This document shows positions 1 to 9,636 of a stretch of DNA of 64,000 nt, in pieces; position 1 is the first letter of the stretch, and the number at the start of each line of letters is the position of its first letter. The notes beneath the pieces are model-generated. The model was not told the origin of the DNA and did not search any database. It saw nothing but the letters and a program-made list of their open reading frames with translations. The stretch spans positions 496,001 through 560,000 of the forward strand of contig NZ_JAGETZ010000001.1 in the NCBI RefSeq assembly GCF_017571495.1, in the 5' to 3' direction. The stretch comes from Hymenobacter negativus. GTDB taxonomy: Bacteria; Bacteroidota; Bacteroidia; Cytophagales; Hymenobacteraceae. The position numbers and the translations under genes were made by a program.

Positions 1-84
1 AATTTTAACCGAGTGGCCGAGGCTGACGAGCCGCACGGCGAGGGCGCTGCCGATGTGGCCGGCGCCAATGATTCCAATGTTCAT
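1..84 (-). CDS. NAD(P)-binding oxidoreductase, N-terminal fragment (F420-dependent NADP reductase-like)
   Basis: Only the first 28 codons are inside the window; the gene runs off the left edge. The ATG is at 82-84 on the minus strand. The peptide opens with MNIGIIGAGHIGSALA, a beta strand followed by the dinucleotide-binding glycine motif GxGxxG and a helix, as at the start of a Rossmann fold. Proteins of the F420-dependent NADP oxidoreductase and ProC type begin this way, so the exact family cannot be fixed. The stretch 85-246 upstream holds no gene I can support. Confidence 0.6.
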   Translation of the reverse strand, partial: MNIGIIGAGHIGSALAVRLVSLGHSVKI

Positions 85-246
85 GCTGTGAAAGGTTAAG
101 CGGGTTGCGCGGCTACGAATTGCAGCCGCAGGGAGTTAAACCGCTTCGGAGGCAAATTGCTTTTTTCAGCCGGCAATAGCGAAAGCGCTCCACAGAGCCT
201 GGCAGCCAATCAGCGGCTTGCGGCGCGTCAGTTTTATGGCGTAGCG

Positions 247-864
247 CTAGCAGGGATTGAAAAATTCTACCGCTTGCAGGCGGCCTTTCTGGAACAAAAG
301 CTCTAGGGCTCCCTCTACTGGCACACCCTTGTCGTAGTAGGGCAAACTCATTTCTTCGCCCGTACGGCCGGGGCCAGCGGGCTTGTCGGCTGCTTTGGCC
401 GATTCGGGATAGAAGCGCCGCACGTCTTCCAGGGTGGTGTTCTTATCCAGCACCAGCTTCCCAAGCTTGCCCTTGAACTTGCCCGACGTCACATCGAAAC
501 CGAGCAGGATGGCGCGGGTACCGTTCACCTCGTACATCGTTTTGCCATAGTACCAGAAGTCGCCGTCGGGGGTATCCGTGGGCAGGTTGAGGCTGCCGCC
601 GCACTCGACGGCGCCTTTGGCGATGCTATCGGGGCGGCCCAGCTGGCGGGTGAGTTGCGCAGTGGAAATTTCCTCGCTCGGCAGACCGGTGATGGCAAGC
701 ATGCCAGCCTCGATGTGCTCGGACGTCGTGGGCTCCGCCTTGGGGGGCGCGGGCTGAGTGGCCGCCGGGGGCGGGGCAACGGCTGCGGCGGGAGTATCGG
801 GGTTGCTTTGGCAGGAAGCTAGGAGGAGCAGCAAGGCAGGGGCCAGATGTAACGAGTGTTTCAT
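247..864 (-). CDS. Hypothetical lipoprotein
   Basis: A 205-residue protein with a short positive N-terminus, a leucine-rich hydrophobic core and a lipobox LASC (Cys18), so it is probably lipidated and held at the envelope. Residues about 20-45 are a Pro/Ala linker typical of exported lipoproteins. The rest is a compact domain with three further cysteines, one of them the last residue. I do not recognise a family. The neighbouring minus-strand gene 946-1641 also encodes a lipoprotein, but they are about 80 bases apart and unrelated in sequence. Confidence 0.7.
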   Translation of the reverse strand: MKHSLHLAPALLLLLASCQSNPDTPAAAVAPPPAATQPAPPKAEPTTSEHIEAGMLAITGLPSEEISTAQLTRQLGRPDSIAKGAVECGGSLNLPTDTPDGDFWYYGKTMYEVNGTRAILLGFDVTSGKFKGKLGKLVLDKNTTLEDVRRFYPESAKAADKPAGPGRTGEEMSLPYYDKGVPVEGALELLFQKGRLQAVEFFNPC

Positions 865-945
865 AGAAGCATGTTGGACAGGTGTTTTTAGTAATACAGA
901 CTGCTATGCAGCAGAAGAATCAGCAGCTAGCCAGATAGAATTAGA

Positions 946-1641
946 CTACTTGCTGATTCTACTTGCAATGGTGTCAATAATGACTGATTCTAAAGCGGTG
1001 TGAGCGTTTTTAGCAAAGCCTGCATAATCGCACCTCTTGCATTCAAAGAGCATTGTGATTCCCCATTCTCTTCCGCCTTGATTTAATCTGGTAGTTGCAA
1101 CAAGGCGTTCAAATGGTCCCTTAACAAACTCACCCTGTTTGTTTCTGCCTAAATTTTGTGAGCCCCAATATTCCAGCACCCTGAATTGTCTCTCATTGAT
1201 TGTTTTGACTGATTTGGAGTGCCAAGCAAATTTGTTGACATAAGACCGGGCAGCCTGCTGCAAACGCATGGCCGCATAAGCAAACCCAGCAGTATCATTA
1301 TTTATCCTTGTTGCCGGCCCTATTGGATAAGACTCAATTGTCAGTCTATCTATATCATCGTCACAAATATCAACGTGAATATATCCTGACTCTTGGGTTA
1401 GGCAGCCTTTGGAACTAGTAAAACGGAGCTTTGTACTACCTCCGGCATCCGAACGGTCAACCCAATTTAGCAGCGTATCAAATTTAACCGGCACATTCAG
1501 TTTGATATTGCCTTCCAAATTTGGGTAGAACTTAAATGACTTAAAATCGGCCCTTCTCTCCACAAATCCTGCTGGCACCTTTTTTTGACAAGCCGAACCA
1601 GCTAGCAGTACTATTCCAAAGAGGCAGGCGACAACACGCAT
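946..1641 (-). CDS. Hypothetical lipoprotein
   Basis: The frame is open from 1689, but the ATG at 1639-1641 is chosen because it begins a clear lipoprotein signal: MRVVACLFGIVLL followed by the lipobox AGSAC. This gives about 231 residues. The mature part contains several Trp and Cys residues and no family motif that I recognise. The gene is visibly more A+T-rich than its neighbours, which may mean recent acquisition. A role at the envelope is inferred only from the signal. Confidence 0.65.
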   Translation of the reverse strand: MRVVACLFGIVLLAGSACQKKVPAGFVERRADFKSFKFYPNLEGNIKLNVPVKFDTLLNWVDRSDAGGSTKLRFTSSKGCLTQESGYIHVDICDDDIDRLTIESYPIGPATRINNDTAGFAYAAMRLQQAARSYVNKFAWHSKSVKTINERQFRVLEYWGSQNLGRNKQGEFVKGPFERLVATTRLNQGGREWGITMLFECKRCDYAGFAKNAHTALESVIIDTIASRISK

Positions 1642-1715
1642 AGCAAAACACTTATCATCAAGAAGCCGGTAGAAACAACTCGCTTCCACCGGCTTCCAAT
1701 TACCTTAATTACTAC

Positions 1716-3494
1716 CTATTTCATCGACGGAATCTTGGCGCCGCGCTCGCGGGCCACGTCCTGGGCCAGCTCGTAGCCGGCGTCGGCGTGGCGGAAGATG
1801 CCCATGCCGGGGTCGGTGGTGAGCACGCGCTTGAGGCGTTCGGCTTTTTCGGGAGTGCCGGTGGCCACTATCACCATGCCGGAGTGGGTGGAGTTGCCGA
1901 TGCCCACGCCGCCGCCGTTGTGCAGGCTCACCCAGTCGGCGCCGCTGGCGCAGTTGGCCAGGGCGTTGAGCAGGGGCCAGTCGGCCACGGCGTCGGAACC
2001 GTCCTTCATGCCTTCGGTTTCGCGGTTGGGCGAGGCCACCGAGCCGCAGTCGAGGTGGTCGCGGCCGATGACGATGGGAGCCGACACTTCGCCTCGCGCC
2101 ACAAGGTCGTTGATAACGAGGCCGAACTTCTCGCGTTCGCCGTAGCCCAGCCAGCACACGCGGGCGGGCAGGCCAATGAAGGGCACTTTGGCTTGGGCCT
2201 TTTCAATCCAGCGGGCCAGGAGCTTGTTGTCGGGGAAAGTTTCGAGCAGGGCGCGGTCGATGCGCAGAATGTCTGCCGGGTCGCCGCTGAGGGCGGCCCA
2301 GCGGAAGGGCCCTTTGCCCTCACAGAACAGCGGCCGGATGTAGCCGGGCACGAAGCCGGGGTACAGGAACTGGCCGTTTTCGTCGCGCACGTTCAGGCCG
2401 CCTTTTTCGGCCTGGCCGCGCAGGTTGTTGCCGTAGTCTACGGCGATGGTGCCGCGCCGCTGCATCTCCAGAATGGCCTCCACGTGCTTCACGATGGAAG
2501 CCAGGGCCTGGCGCTTGAACTCCTCGGGGTTGGCCGTTTTTAAGGCCAGCACCTCCCCTATCTCGCCTTCGGGAATGTAGTCCATCAGGTCGTGGGCCGA
2601 GGTTTGGTCGGTCACAATTTCGGCCTGGAAGCCCAGCTCCAGCAGGCGCGGCAGGATGGTAGCGGCGTTGCCGGTGAGGCCCACCGACCAGCCTTTGCCA
2701 TCGGCTTTGGCGCGCTCGCACAGCTCCAGGGCGTGGCCCAAATCGTGGGCCTGCTCATCCACGTAGCCTTCGCGCACCTTCTGCTTCACCCGCTCGTCAA
2801 TCGGCTCGATGACGAGGCAGACGCCGTCGTTCATGGTTACGGCCAGGGGCTGGGCGCCGCTCATGCCGCCCAAGCCAGCCGTCACGGTGATGGTGCCGCG
2901 CAGGCTGCCGCCGAAATGCTGGTCGGCCATGGCAGCAAACGTCTCGTAGGTGCCCTGCAGAATGCCCTGGGTGGCAATGTAAATCCAGGAGCCGGCCGTC
3001 ATCTGGCCGTACATCATCAGGCCCATTTTGTCGAGCTCGTCGAAGTATTCCTGGGTGCTCCAGGCGGGCACAATGTTGGAGTTGGCAATGAGCACGCGGG
3101 GAGCATGAGGCCAGGTTTTGAGCACGCCTACGGCTTTGCCACTCTGCACCAGCATGGTTTCGTCGGCTTCCAGCTCCTTCAGGGTCTTCACGATGGTTTG
3201 ATACTCCTTCCAGTTGCGGGCGGCGCGGCCGGCACCGCCGTACACAATCAGCTCATCATAAACGAGTGAAACGGCGGGGTCGAGGTTATTTTCCAACATG
3301 CGCAGGGCGGCTTCGGCCTCCCAGGTTTTGCAGCGCAGGGTGGTGCCATGGGCAGCCTTGATGGTTTCCTCAGGTTTGAACTCATAGAACATCGGGCGTT
3401 TGCCGTCGTGCTTTGGCGCGGCGGCACCGGAGGCGGTGGAGAGGGAGTTGGCTTCGAGGTTGAGCTCGGCGGTTTGAGAAGAAGTGGGCGTCAT
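1716..3494 (-). CDS. hutU: Urocanate hydratase
   Basis: Urocanase converts urocanate to 4-imidazolone-5-propionate, the second step of histidine breakdown, using tightly bound NAD+ as an electrophile. The NAD-binding stretch [12 protein letters not shown] and the family signature around [14 protein letters not shown] are present, followed by [15 protein letters not shown], which matches the active-site cysteine region of known urocanases. The ATG at 3492-3494 gives 592 residues, somewhat longer than the Pseudomonas enzyme; the open frame extends a little upstream to 3548. No other hut genes are adjacent, so the rest of the pathway must lie elsewhere. Confidence 0.93.
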   Translation of the reverse strand: MTPTSSQTAELNLEANSLSTASGAAAPKHDGKRPMFYEFKPEETIKAAHGTTLRCKTWEAEAALRMLENNLDPAVSLVYDELIVYGGAGRAARNWKEYQTIVKTLKELEADETMLVQSGKAVGVLKTWPHAPRVLIANSNIVPAWSTQEYFDELDKMGLMMYGQMTAGSWIYIATQGILQGTYETFAAMADQHFGGSLRGTITVTAGLGGMSGAQPLAVTMNDGVCLVIEPIDERVKQKVREGYVDEQAHDLGHALELCERAKADGKGWSVGLTGNAATILPRLLELGFQAEIVTDQTSAHDLMDYIPEGEIGEVLALKTANPEEFKRQALASIVKHVEAILEMQRRGTIAVDYGNNLRGQAEKGGLNVRDENGQFLYPGFVPGYIRPLFCEGKGPFRWAALSGDPADILRIDRALLETFPDNKLLARWIEKAQAKVPFIGLPARVCWLGYGEREKFGLVINDLVARGEVSAPIVIGRDHLDCGSVASPNRETEGMKDGSDAVADWPLLNALANCASGADWVSLHNGGGVGIGNSTHSGMVIVATGTPEKAERLKRVLTTDPGMGIFRHADAGYELAQDVARERGAKIPSMK

Positions 3495-3634
3495 GAAGCG
3501 GAGGTTTGGGTGGTGCAGCGAAGATAGGAAAATGTCCAGCAGGGTCACGGCTTACCCTAGCTTTTGTACCTATCACACTACACACTGCCACAGGTATTTC
3601 TTGCTGAAGCTGACTTGCCTTCCTCTGCACTGAA

Positions 3635-4810
3635 TCAGAAGTAAGTATATTCTACCTCATAAACAGTTATTTGGCCATTATTGCTACCATGGTCGATTTT
3701 ACGCATAAGCAAACCTTTGCCGCTGTACTCATACTCTATAAAGGTGGGCTTAAATAGCCCTTTAGTTACCCCATAGCCTGTAGCATCTGGCAGCAGCTCG
3801 TAGCTCCTGTCTTCCCGCTTGATGCGTCCGTCGGGAGTGCGAGTATAATGCGTAATAGAACCAATTACTGGACTGGCTACCGACTTTATCGTCATCCTAC
3901 CATCAGCAGAGCTTTTTGTATTGGTTTTAGCATTTATGGGGTCGGGCGCTTGCCTGGTGGTGATTTGGACAAGCCGGCCATATTGGTCGTAGCTTTTGAA
4001 GTTGTTGGGTATATATCGTCCTCGCTCCTGTCTACTCTCCCGCAGTAATTTTGCAGCTGGCACGGGTTGTTTTGCCTCCCCTTGCTTTGGCGTTGACGCA
4101 AATACAAGGTCACCATTTTCAACTACTTGCCTTTTCTTTCGGATAAATTACATTGCACTAAAACTGGTAAGCTGGTCTGTGGTATTGTAGCCAGTTATTT
4201 CCCAGCGCATCGTGTCTTGGCCCGTGGGATAAGTATGGTAAGTAAGGCGCCGCACAGACCCGGTCTCCAAGTTTGGCACCGGCTGAAAAAGCGCTTCTGT
4301 TACAAGCGTATCACCGCGATGGGACTCCTGAACTTGCTGCCATAGCACTGGGGCAGCATCTCGTACAGTGACGTAAGTAGTGTGTACGTTGGTTCTCGGG
4401 TCGTACACAATTCGTGAACTGATGGGATACCCCGGTGTCGCTGTTAAAATTACTTCAACCAAATGCCCCGCTTTGTCGAAGCTTTGCCGCCGGCTTTGCC
4501 CACCGTGTGGTTGGTCGATGCGAATTTTATTACCCCGACGGTCCAGCTCAAAATACTCGGCAGTATCCGGGCCAAACGGTTCTACTTTGCGCCTGACCGT
4601 AACAGTACGGATGTGGTTGCGAGCATAGCTTAATCGATTAATTGAGTCTTCGTCCACAAGTCGTTGCGGCAATACGTTTATCGTTGCAAACAGGGGCAGT
4701 GCCACCGACGTACCCACTGTGCTAATCTGTGTAGTTGGGCTCTGTGCTATCGTTGGCGACGCATGAAATAACAGCGAGGTTAGCCCACAGGCTGCGTACA
4801 TATATCTCAT
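3635..4810 (-). pseudogene. Secreted YD-repeat-like protein interrupted by an in-frame stop
   Basis: The ATG at 4808-4810 begins a signal peptide ending near an AQS cleavage site. Reading is open to a TAA at 4148-4150. The same frame then continues without another stop to 3635, and the 28 codons directly after the TAA still look coding, joining into a part with YDQYGRLVQI. Both halves carry segments resembling single YD/RHS repeats (FDKAGHLVEV, YDQYGRLVQI). The simplest reading is one gene of about 391 codons with a single nonsense change such as CAA to TAA. Alternatives are a sequencing error or two separate genes, the second using a GTG at 4063. It is divergent from the rof-like gene at 4869. 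Confidence 0.65.
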
Positions 4811-4868
4811 ACTAATGCTTTTAATTTGCTCACAAGTAACAACCTTATGCGAGGACCTGTTGCTCTCT

Positions 4869-5141
4869 ATGAGCACCGAATATAAACCCATCGACTGCAA
4901 CTTCTACGACGAGTTGGAAGCTGCTGCCACCCTGCGCCGCCGCGTGGCCCTGCAATACTTCAACGACCTGCGCCAGCTGTGTATGGAATCAGGCGTGATT
5001 GACACGCTCTTCATCCGCGATAAAGTGGAGTACATGCGCCTGAAATCGGGCGAGGAAATCCGCCTCGACCACCTCATCCGCATCGACGACAAGCAGGCGC
5101 CAGGGTATTCGGACTACCCGGATTTCAGCTGCGGCTGCTGA
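4869..5141 (+). CDS. rof: Rho-binding antiterminator (Rof family)
   Basis: Ninety residues starting at the ATG 4869-4871, where the family-like N-terminus begins; the frame is open from 4815. The opening pattern YKPIDCNFYDELE matches the start of E. coli Rof (YQPINCDDYDNLE), and the later EYMRLKSGEEIRLDHLIRIDD matches the Rof strand that ends in LRLDKI. Rof is a small Sm-like protein that binds Rho and inhibits termination. The middle segment is longer than in E. coli and differs in sequence. It is a stand-alone gene between a divergent broken gene and a convergent AraC-type regulator. Confidence 0.82.
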   Translation: MSTEYKPIDCNFYDELEAAATLRRRVALQYFNDLRQLCMESGVIDTLFIRDKVEYMRLKSGEEIRLDHLIRIDDKQAPGYSDYPDFSCGC

Positions 5142-5161
5142 GATGGGCCCGGCGTTCGAGC

Positions 5162-6352
5162 TTATCCAGCCGCCCCGATTGGGGGCAGCAGGTCGCCAGG
5201 CGATTCCGCCGACGGAGTAGTCCCGGCTCGTTGCGCCTGCACAAACTGGCTGGGCGAAAGGCCCGTCACCTTTTTGAACGTGGTGTTGAAGGTCGTCTTT
5301 GAGCTGAACCCTGCCTCGAACGCAATGCCCACCATGCTCAGGTGCTGGTGCTGCGCCGAAGCCAGCAGCCGCTTTGCCTCCTCCACGCGGTAGCCGTTGA
5401 TGAACTGAAAGAAGTTGACTCCGAAGCCTTCGTTGAGCACAAACGACAGCTCGTGGGTGGTGAGGCCGGCTTTTTGCGCCAGGCCGGGCAGGCCCAGGTC
5501 GGCTTCCAGATACACCTTTTCGGTGGCCAGCAGCTGCCGCAGGCGCTCCTGCCAGTACTGCAGCTGGGTAGCCGAGAGGCGCGGCTGCCGGGCTGGCACG
5601 TCGGGCTCGGCGAGCGGGGCGTCGGCTTCCTGCAGCAGCTCCTGCAACTCGGCCCGCGCGGGCGCCGGGAAGGCGAACACCTCCCGCTGCCGCAGGGCGC
5701 AATACGCCACGTAATAAACGGCCACCAGGTAACTCACCGGCGTGAGGGCCAGCGCCCAGCCGAGGTGCAGAAACAGCTCGTTCATCCACAGCAGCACGAG
5801 CACTGCCAAGCCCCAAAGTACATGCCGCAACCACTGCAAATTGATGTATTCCAGCTGCGACGCCACCCGGCGAATGTGGCGTTGGTGCCGAACCAGGCAA
5901 ACATAAGCCGCCACCCAGTACGCCACGGCCTGCACCTTGGTGGATGCAAAAATCAGGTTTCGCAGCAGCAGAGCGGCCCAGCCCGGCAGCGGTAGTTGCC
6001 CTGGGGGCTGGCCTGGCAGCAGAAGCGGCGTGAGGTAGCACAGGAACAGCAGCCAAGGCAGAAAATGCAGCGCGTCGGTAGGCCGGAAATCACGTTGCGG
6101 AGCGGTAAACAGCACCGCGCTCAGGTACAGCGCCGGCGCCATGGCCAGTTGGGTGAGTTCCAGCAGCCCGGGTAGTTTTGGGTAGTGCACCACAGCGGCT
6201 GTCCCGGGTAGGGCCCGCCCCAGTAAGGTGCAGCCCAGACAAAACAGGAACAAGCCAAGCCACCGGTTGGCCAGCACGTTCACCTTCATCGGATTGGCAA
6301 AAGCCAGGAAGGCCAACAGAAAGACACTACCACAGGCAAGGGTGTACAGCAT
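5162..6352 (-). CDS. Membrane-bound AraC-family transcriptional regulator
   Basis: The ATG at 6350-6352 gives 396 residues. The N-terminal half has about seven hydrophobic membrane segments. The C-terminal ~100 residues form an AraC-type double helix-turn-helix, with LAQKAGLTTHELSFVLNE in the first and the typical VGIAFEAGFSSKTTFNTTFK in the second, then GLSPSQF. Bacteroidota have many such 7TM-AraC proteins, thought to sense membrane or extracellular signals. The open frame extends further upstream to 6544, but that part is Arg-rich and unlike a membrane N-terminus. No target gene is evident from context. Confidence 0.85.
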   Translation of the reverse strand: MLYTLACGSVFLLAFLAFANPMKVNVLANRWLGLFLFCLGCTLLGRALPGTAAVVHYPKLPGLLELTQLAMAPALYLSAVLFTAPQRDFRPTDALHFLPWLLFLCYLTPLLLPGQPPGQLPLPGWAALLLRNLIFASTKVQAVAYWVAAYVCLVRHQRHIRRVASQLEYINLQWLRHVLWGLAVLVLLWMNELFLHLGWALALTPVSYLVAVYYVAYCALRQREVFAFPAPARAELQELLQEADAPLAEPDVPARQPRLSATQLQYWQERLRQLLATEKVYLEADLGLPGLAQKAGLTTHELSFVLNEGFGVNFFQFINGYRVEEAKRLLASAQHQHLSMVGIAFEAGFSSKTTFNTTFKKVTGLSPSQFVQAQRAGTTPSAESPGDLLPPIGAAG

Positions 6353-6620
6353 AAGCAGACAACGAAAAAGCGGACGAAACGGGTACCCGGCAACGCGCTG
6401 TCGCTGACTGCCTGTGAGCGGGCAAGCTAGCCTCCGGTACGGGCTGCAAGATACCCGCCGTGCCCATGTGCGCCGCGTTTGGCCAGCTGTCAATGCGTTC
6501 GATTGGATAGCATGGAACGCTGCTGACCGAGTGGCAGCGGACATTCGGGGCAGACGAACGGGCCAAACCCGTCGCTAAGTCTATCTACTTTACCCCCCCC
6601 TTGCTTTTTGCACCACTGTT

Positions 6621-7781
6621 ATGAAGTGGCCTCTTCCACTACTCCTAAGTATATGGCTGGCAGCCCTTGCGTGGCAGCCATTGGCTGCGCAACCAGCAAC
6701 GTCCCCCGTGGGCGACGGCTTGCAGGGCGATTATTACGAAGGGCGCAACTTTGAGCACTTTCGCCTACGCCAGGTCGATGCGGTCATCGACTTCAAGCTG
6801 CGACAAGAGTCGCCGGCCGAGGGCGTTCCGGTCAACGACTACTCGGCGCGCTGGACGGGCTGGCTGCGCCCCCCGGCCAGCGGGCATTACGTGCTCTACA
6901 TCACCGTAGATGATGGCGCCCGACTGTGGCTCGATGGCCGCCAGCTACTCGACGAATGGCGCGGCCAGCCCCCTCAGACGTATAAGGTGGACGTGGACCT
7001 GCGCGCCGGGCACGCCTACGCCCTACGCTTCGACTATTGCCAGTACGGCTCCTACTCCTGCGGCTGGCTGGGGTGGGTGCAGCCCGCGCAGCTCGCCCGC
7101 GCCGATAGCAGCGCCTCCTCTTGGCGCACGCTCTGGGGGCTCACGGCATCGCAGCCGCACGCCAGTACCATTCCCACGCGCTACCTTTTCAGCCATAATC
7201 CCGCAGTGCCTATAGCGCCCCCTGTGACGCCAGGCCCCAAAGTGGCCCCGATGGCGAGCCCGCGCAAGGCTACGTCGTCCCTACTCCCTACCGTCGCCGT
7301 TCGCCGGCCGCCTCCCCGCCCCACAGCGGTTCCGGCGCTTAGCAGGCCCCGTCTTGTGCCCGCCGTGCCGCCGGTTGTAGTTGCGCCGCTGGCCGCCGTG
7401 GCCGGGCCACCGGTTGGTCTTATGAATCAGCTTGGGAGCGGGCAGGCGGTTACGCTGCGGGCCCTCTACTTTGCGCAGGGCAAGGCCGATTTGCTGCCCT
7501 CATCCGCCGCCTGCCTCGATACACTGGCCACGGTACTGGCGCAAACCCCGGCATTGCGGCTGCAAGTGCAGGGCCACACCGACAACCAGGGCGACTCGAC
7601 CTTGAACCGGCGGCTCTCCCAGCAGCGGGCCGAAGCCGTGCGGCGCTATTTGGTCAACCACGGCATTGCCAGTGACCGTTTGCAAGCCGTGGGCTTTGGC
7701 GGTACCCGCCCGGTGGCCGATAACCAAGTGCCCGGCCTGCGGGTCCACAACCGGCGGGTGGTGCTCCAGCCGCTGCCGTAG
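6621..7781 (+). CDS. PA14 domain and OmpA-like peptidoglycan-binding protein
   Basis: A 386-residue exported protein. After a signal peptide ending near AAQP, residues about 33-160 form a PA14 domain (GDYYEGRNF, SGHYVLYITVDDGARLWLDG), a beta-sandwich often involved in carbohydrate binding. A Pro/Ala-rich linker at about 190-270 leads to a C-terminal OmpA domain with GHTDNQGDS, RAEAVRRYLV and NRRV, which binds diaminopimelate in peptidoglycan. The architecture suggests a periplasmic anchor that displays a glycan-binding module. Its ligand is unknown. The gene stands alone between two minus-strand genes. Confidence 0.88.
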   Translation: MKWPLPLLLSIWLAALAWQPLAAQPATSPVGDGLQGDYYEGRNFEHFRLRQVDAVIDFKLRQESPAEGVPVNDYSARWTGWLRPPASGHYVLYITVDDGARLWLDGRQLLDEWRGQPPQTYKVDVDLRAGHAYALRFDYCQYGSYSCGWLGWVQPAQLARADSSASSWRTLWGLTASQPHASTIPTRYLFSHNPAVPIAPPVTPGPKVAPMASPRKATSSLLPTVAVRRPPPRPTAVPALSRPRLVPAVPPVVVAPLAAVAGPPVGLMNQLGSGQAVTLRALYFAQGKADLLPSSAACLDTLATVLAQTPALRLQVQGHTDNQGDSTLNRRLSQQRAEAVRRYLVNHGIASDRLQAVGFGGTRPVADNQVPGLRVHNRRVVLQPLP

Positions 7782-7843
7782 CAGTCTGAATCCGCATATG
7801 TCGTTCGACCATCGGGCAGGGGCAAGCCCCGCCCCTACGTCGT

Positions 7844-8653
7844 TCAGTCCCGCTCCTGGCTCACGTCGATACCGCCATTCGTAGTTACGGCGCGTACCGG
7901 GGCGCCGCCCTGGCCGAGGCTGGTCGTCACTTCCTTGTGGAACATGCCCGATTTCGTGACCGGCAAGGCCGTGCGAATGCCGCCCATGTTGGTGCTGGTG
8001 TAGAGCTGGGCCGAATACGCGCGAGGCAGTTTCCAGCGGATGCCACCGTTGGTGGTGGCCACGTCGAGGCCTTTGCCCTCCCACTTGCTGCCACTGAGCG
8101 TGATGTTGACGCCACCGTTGGTGGTTTCGCCTTTCACGCTACCGCCCAGATTGGCGAGGTTCACGCCGCCGTTTGTGGTTTCGAATGTGATGGCAGCATT
8201 GAGGTTGTCGAGGCTGATGCCGCCGTTCACAGTGTTGAGAGCCAGGGCAGTGGCGCGGGGCACGAAAATTTCGTAGCTCACGCTCCAGTTCTTTTCTTTT
8301 TCCGGGTCGGTGGCGCGCAGGGTGTTGTTGGCGGTGGCGATGGTGATGCGCTTGGCGCGGGTGGTGGCTTCGGCCTCGGTGTCGGACCAGGTCTGGACTT
8401 TGGCCCGGATGCGGACGTTGGGGCCATCCCAGCCGTGCACGGTGATGCCGCCATTGGGGTCGGCGCTCACGGTGAGGGGCTGGCCGGCGGGGGCGCTCAT
8501 GGTCAGGTCGCGGGTTTCGCAGAAGCCTTTCAGGGGCTTGCTGTGGCCCCAGTTGCCGCCATTGTCGCAGGTGGTTTTGAATGGGGGCTCGGTTTGGGCG
8601 GCGGCCGAGAGGGTGCTGCATGCCAGCGCCAGTGCAGAAAGCAGGAGTTTCAT
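7844..8653 (-). CDS. DUF4097 family beta-strand repeat protein
   Basis: A 269-residue secreted protein with a signal peptide ending around SAAAQT. The mature region is a regular beta-repeat: TTNGG or a close variant (VNGG, TNMGG) returns about every 20 residues from roughly residue 150 to the end, as in the DUF4097 putative-adhesin family, which folds as a parallel beta-helix. Four cysteines cluster before the repeats. In Bacteroidota, DUF4097 proteins often accompany sigma/anti-sigma genes, but none is next to this one. Function unknown. Confidence 0.8.
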   Translation of the reverse strand: MKLLLSALALACSTLSAAAQTEPPFKTTCDNGGNWGHSKPLKGFCETRDLTMSAPAGQPLTVSADPNGGITVHGWDGPNVRIRAKVQTWSDTEAEATTRAKRITIATANNTLRATDPEKEKNWSVSYEIFVPRATALALNTVNGGISLDNLNAAITFETTNGGVNLANLGGSVKGETTNGGVNITLSGSKWEGKGLDVATTNGGIRWKLPRAYSAQLYTSTNMGGIRTALPVTKSGMFHKEVTTSLGQGGAPVRAVTTNGGIDVSQERD

Positions 8654-8958
8654 GAGATTGGGAAAGAAGGGTTGGCGGTTAATTGGGAGGCCGGGACGAA
8701 CGGTTGCTTGCCCGGTTTTGATGGAAGGGGTACCGGCTTTTCATTGATTCGTTACAGGGCCTGCCATTATTTTTTCGGGCTGCCCATTCCAATCTATTGC
8801 TGCTGGTTCCCCCAGTGGCACGGCCAGCACCCAGCAGCGGACAGCACAACCGATTAGCAAAAAATATTTTCCTTAAAACAGATATTATTTATTGTTTTTC
8901 GATAAAAACCAATTTCCTTTGAGCCATTCAAACACCACTCCCTTATTCTGGCTCACAC
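8654..8958. other. Gene-free divergent intergenic region
   Basis: About 305 bases separate the divergent DUF4097 and DUF2975 genes. The half nearest the DUF2975 gene (from about 8850) is strongly A+T-rich and probably contains that gene's promoter, but I find no convincing TTG-N19-TAnnTTTG pair. No RNA gene or repeat is recognised. Confidence 0.5.
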
Positions 8959-9621
8959 ATGAAATCCCTGAACGCAGTCATCATCCGGTTTTTGCAATTC
9001 ACCTTTCTGCTCACCAGCATTGCCGGGGCCCTTGCGCTGGCGTTCTACCTCTTTCTGGCCCTGTTTGCCCCAGTGCAGCCCGGCGATGTAGTGACGCTGA
9101 ACGTGCGCCAAGCTGCCCCCGCCGCCACGCCCCACCAAACCCTACGCACCATTGAGGAACAGGTGCTGACCGGCCAGCCCAGCCAGTACGTGCGGCGGGC
9201 CAGCACCGGCAGCCTGGTACACCGCGAGCCCAACCCCGCCACCCGCCTGCTGCTGCGCCTGGTGAGCTCGCAGCCGCAGCCCGTGCCCTACGTGCTGGCC
9301 GCGCTGCTCTTTTCCGTACTGGTGTTTCGGATTCTGCGCGACATCAGGCCCGGCGCGCCCTTCACGCCGACCAACGTGCGGCGGCTGCGCTGGCTGGGCG
9401 GGCTGCTCATTGCCTGCGACGTGTACCACTGGACGGCCACCTGGTGGATAGGCCACTACCTGGCCACGGTGGCTCCCGCCAGTGCCGCCGGCCTCACGCC
9501 GGTTACGCAGTTCGGCACTTCCTTAGTATCCAACTGGCTGATTGGCTTGCTGCTGCTCATCATCGCCACGGGTTACCAGCGCGGTGTGGAACTGGCCGAA
9601 GATGCCGAATTTACGGTCTAA
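8959..9621 (+). CDS. DUF2975 integral membrane protein
   Basis: A 220-residue membrane protein with an N-terminal transmembrane helix, a polar periplasmic-type loop (about 40-105) and three further hydrophobic helices. The segment FRILRDIRPGAPFTPTNVRRLRWLG is typical of DUF2975 proteins, which have four membrane helices. It is followed after 15 bases by a small Xre-type regulator. DUF2975-regulator pairs of this form occur in many bacteria (for example YoaS/YozG of Bacillus), suggesting the two genes work as a unit. Biochemical role unknown. Confidence 0.82.
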   Translation: MKSLNAVIIRFLQFTFLLTSIAGALALAFYLFLALFAPVQPGDVVTLNVRQAAPAATPHQTLRTIEEQVLTGQPSQYVRRASTGSLVHREPNPATRLLLRLVSSQPQPVPYVLAALLFSVLVFRILRDIRPGAPFTPTNVRRLRWLGGLLIACDVYHWTATWWIGHYLATVAPASAAGLTPVTQFGTSLVSNWLIGLLLLIIATGYQRGVELAEDAEFTV

Positions 9622-9636
9622 TTCATCCCTGATTAT

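Noticed and set aside
1788..2543. A 251-codon open frame on the plus strand opposite hutU
   Set aside because: It lies wholly antisense to a clear urocanase and has the His/Val/Ala/Gly composition expected of the shadow of a G+C-rich gene; no motif or start context supports it.
7844..8653. Regular recurrence of ACCAACGG-like words, at first suggestive of a CRISPR or tandem repeat
   Set aside because: The words encode the TNGG repeats of a DUF4097 protein in frame, with variable spacing; there are no conserved spacers.
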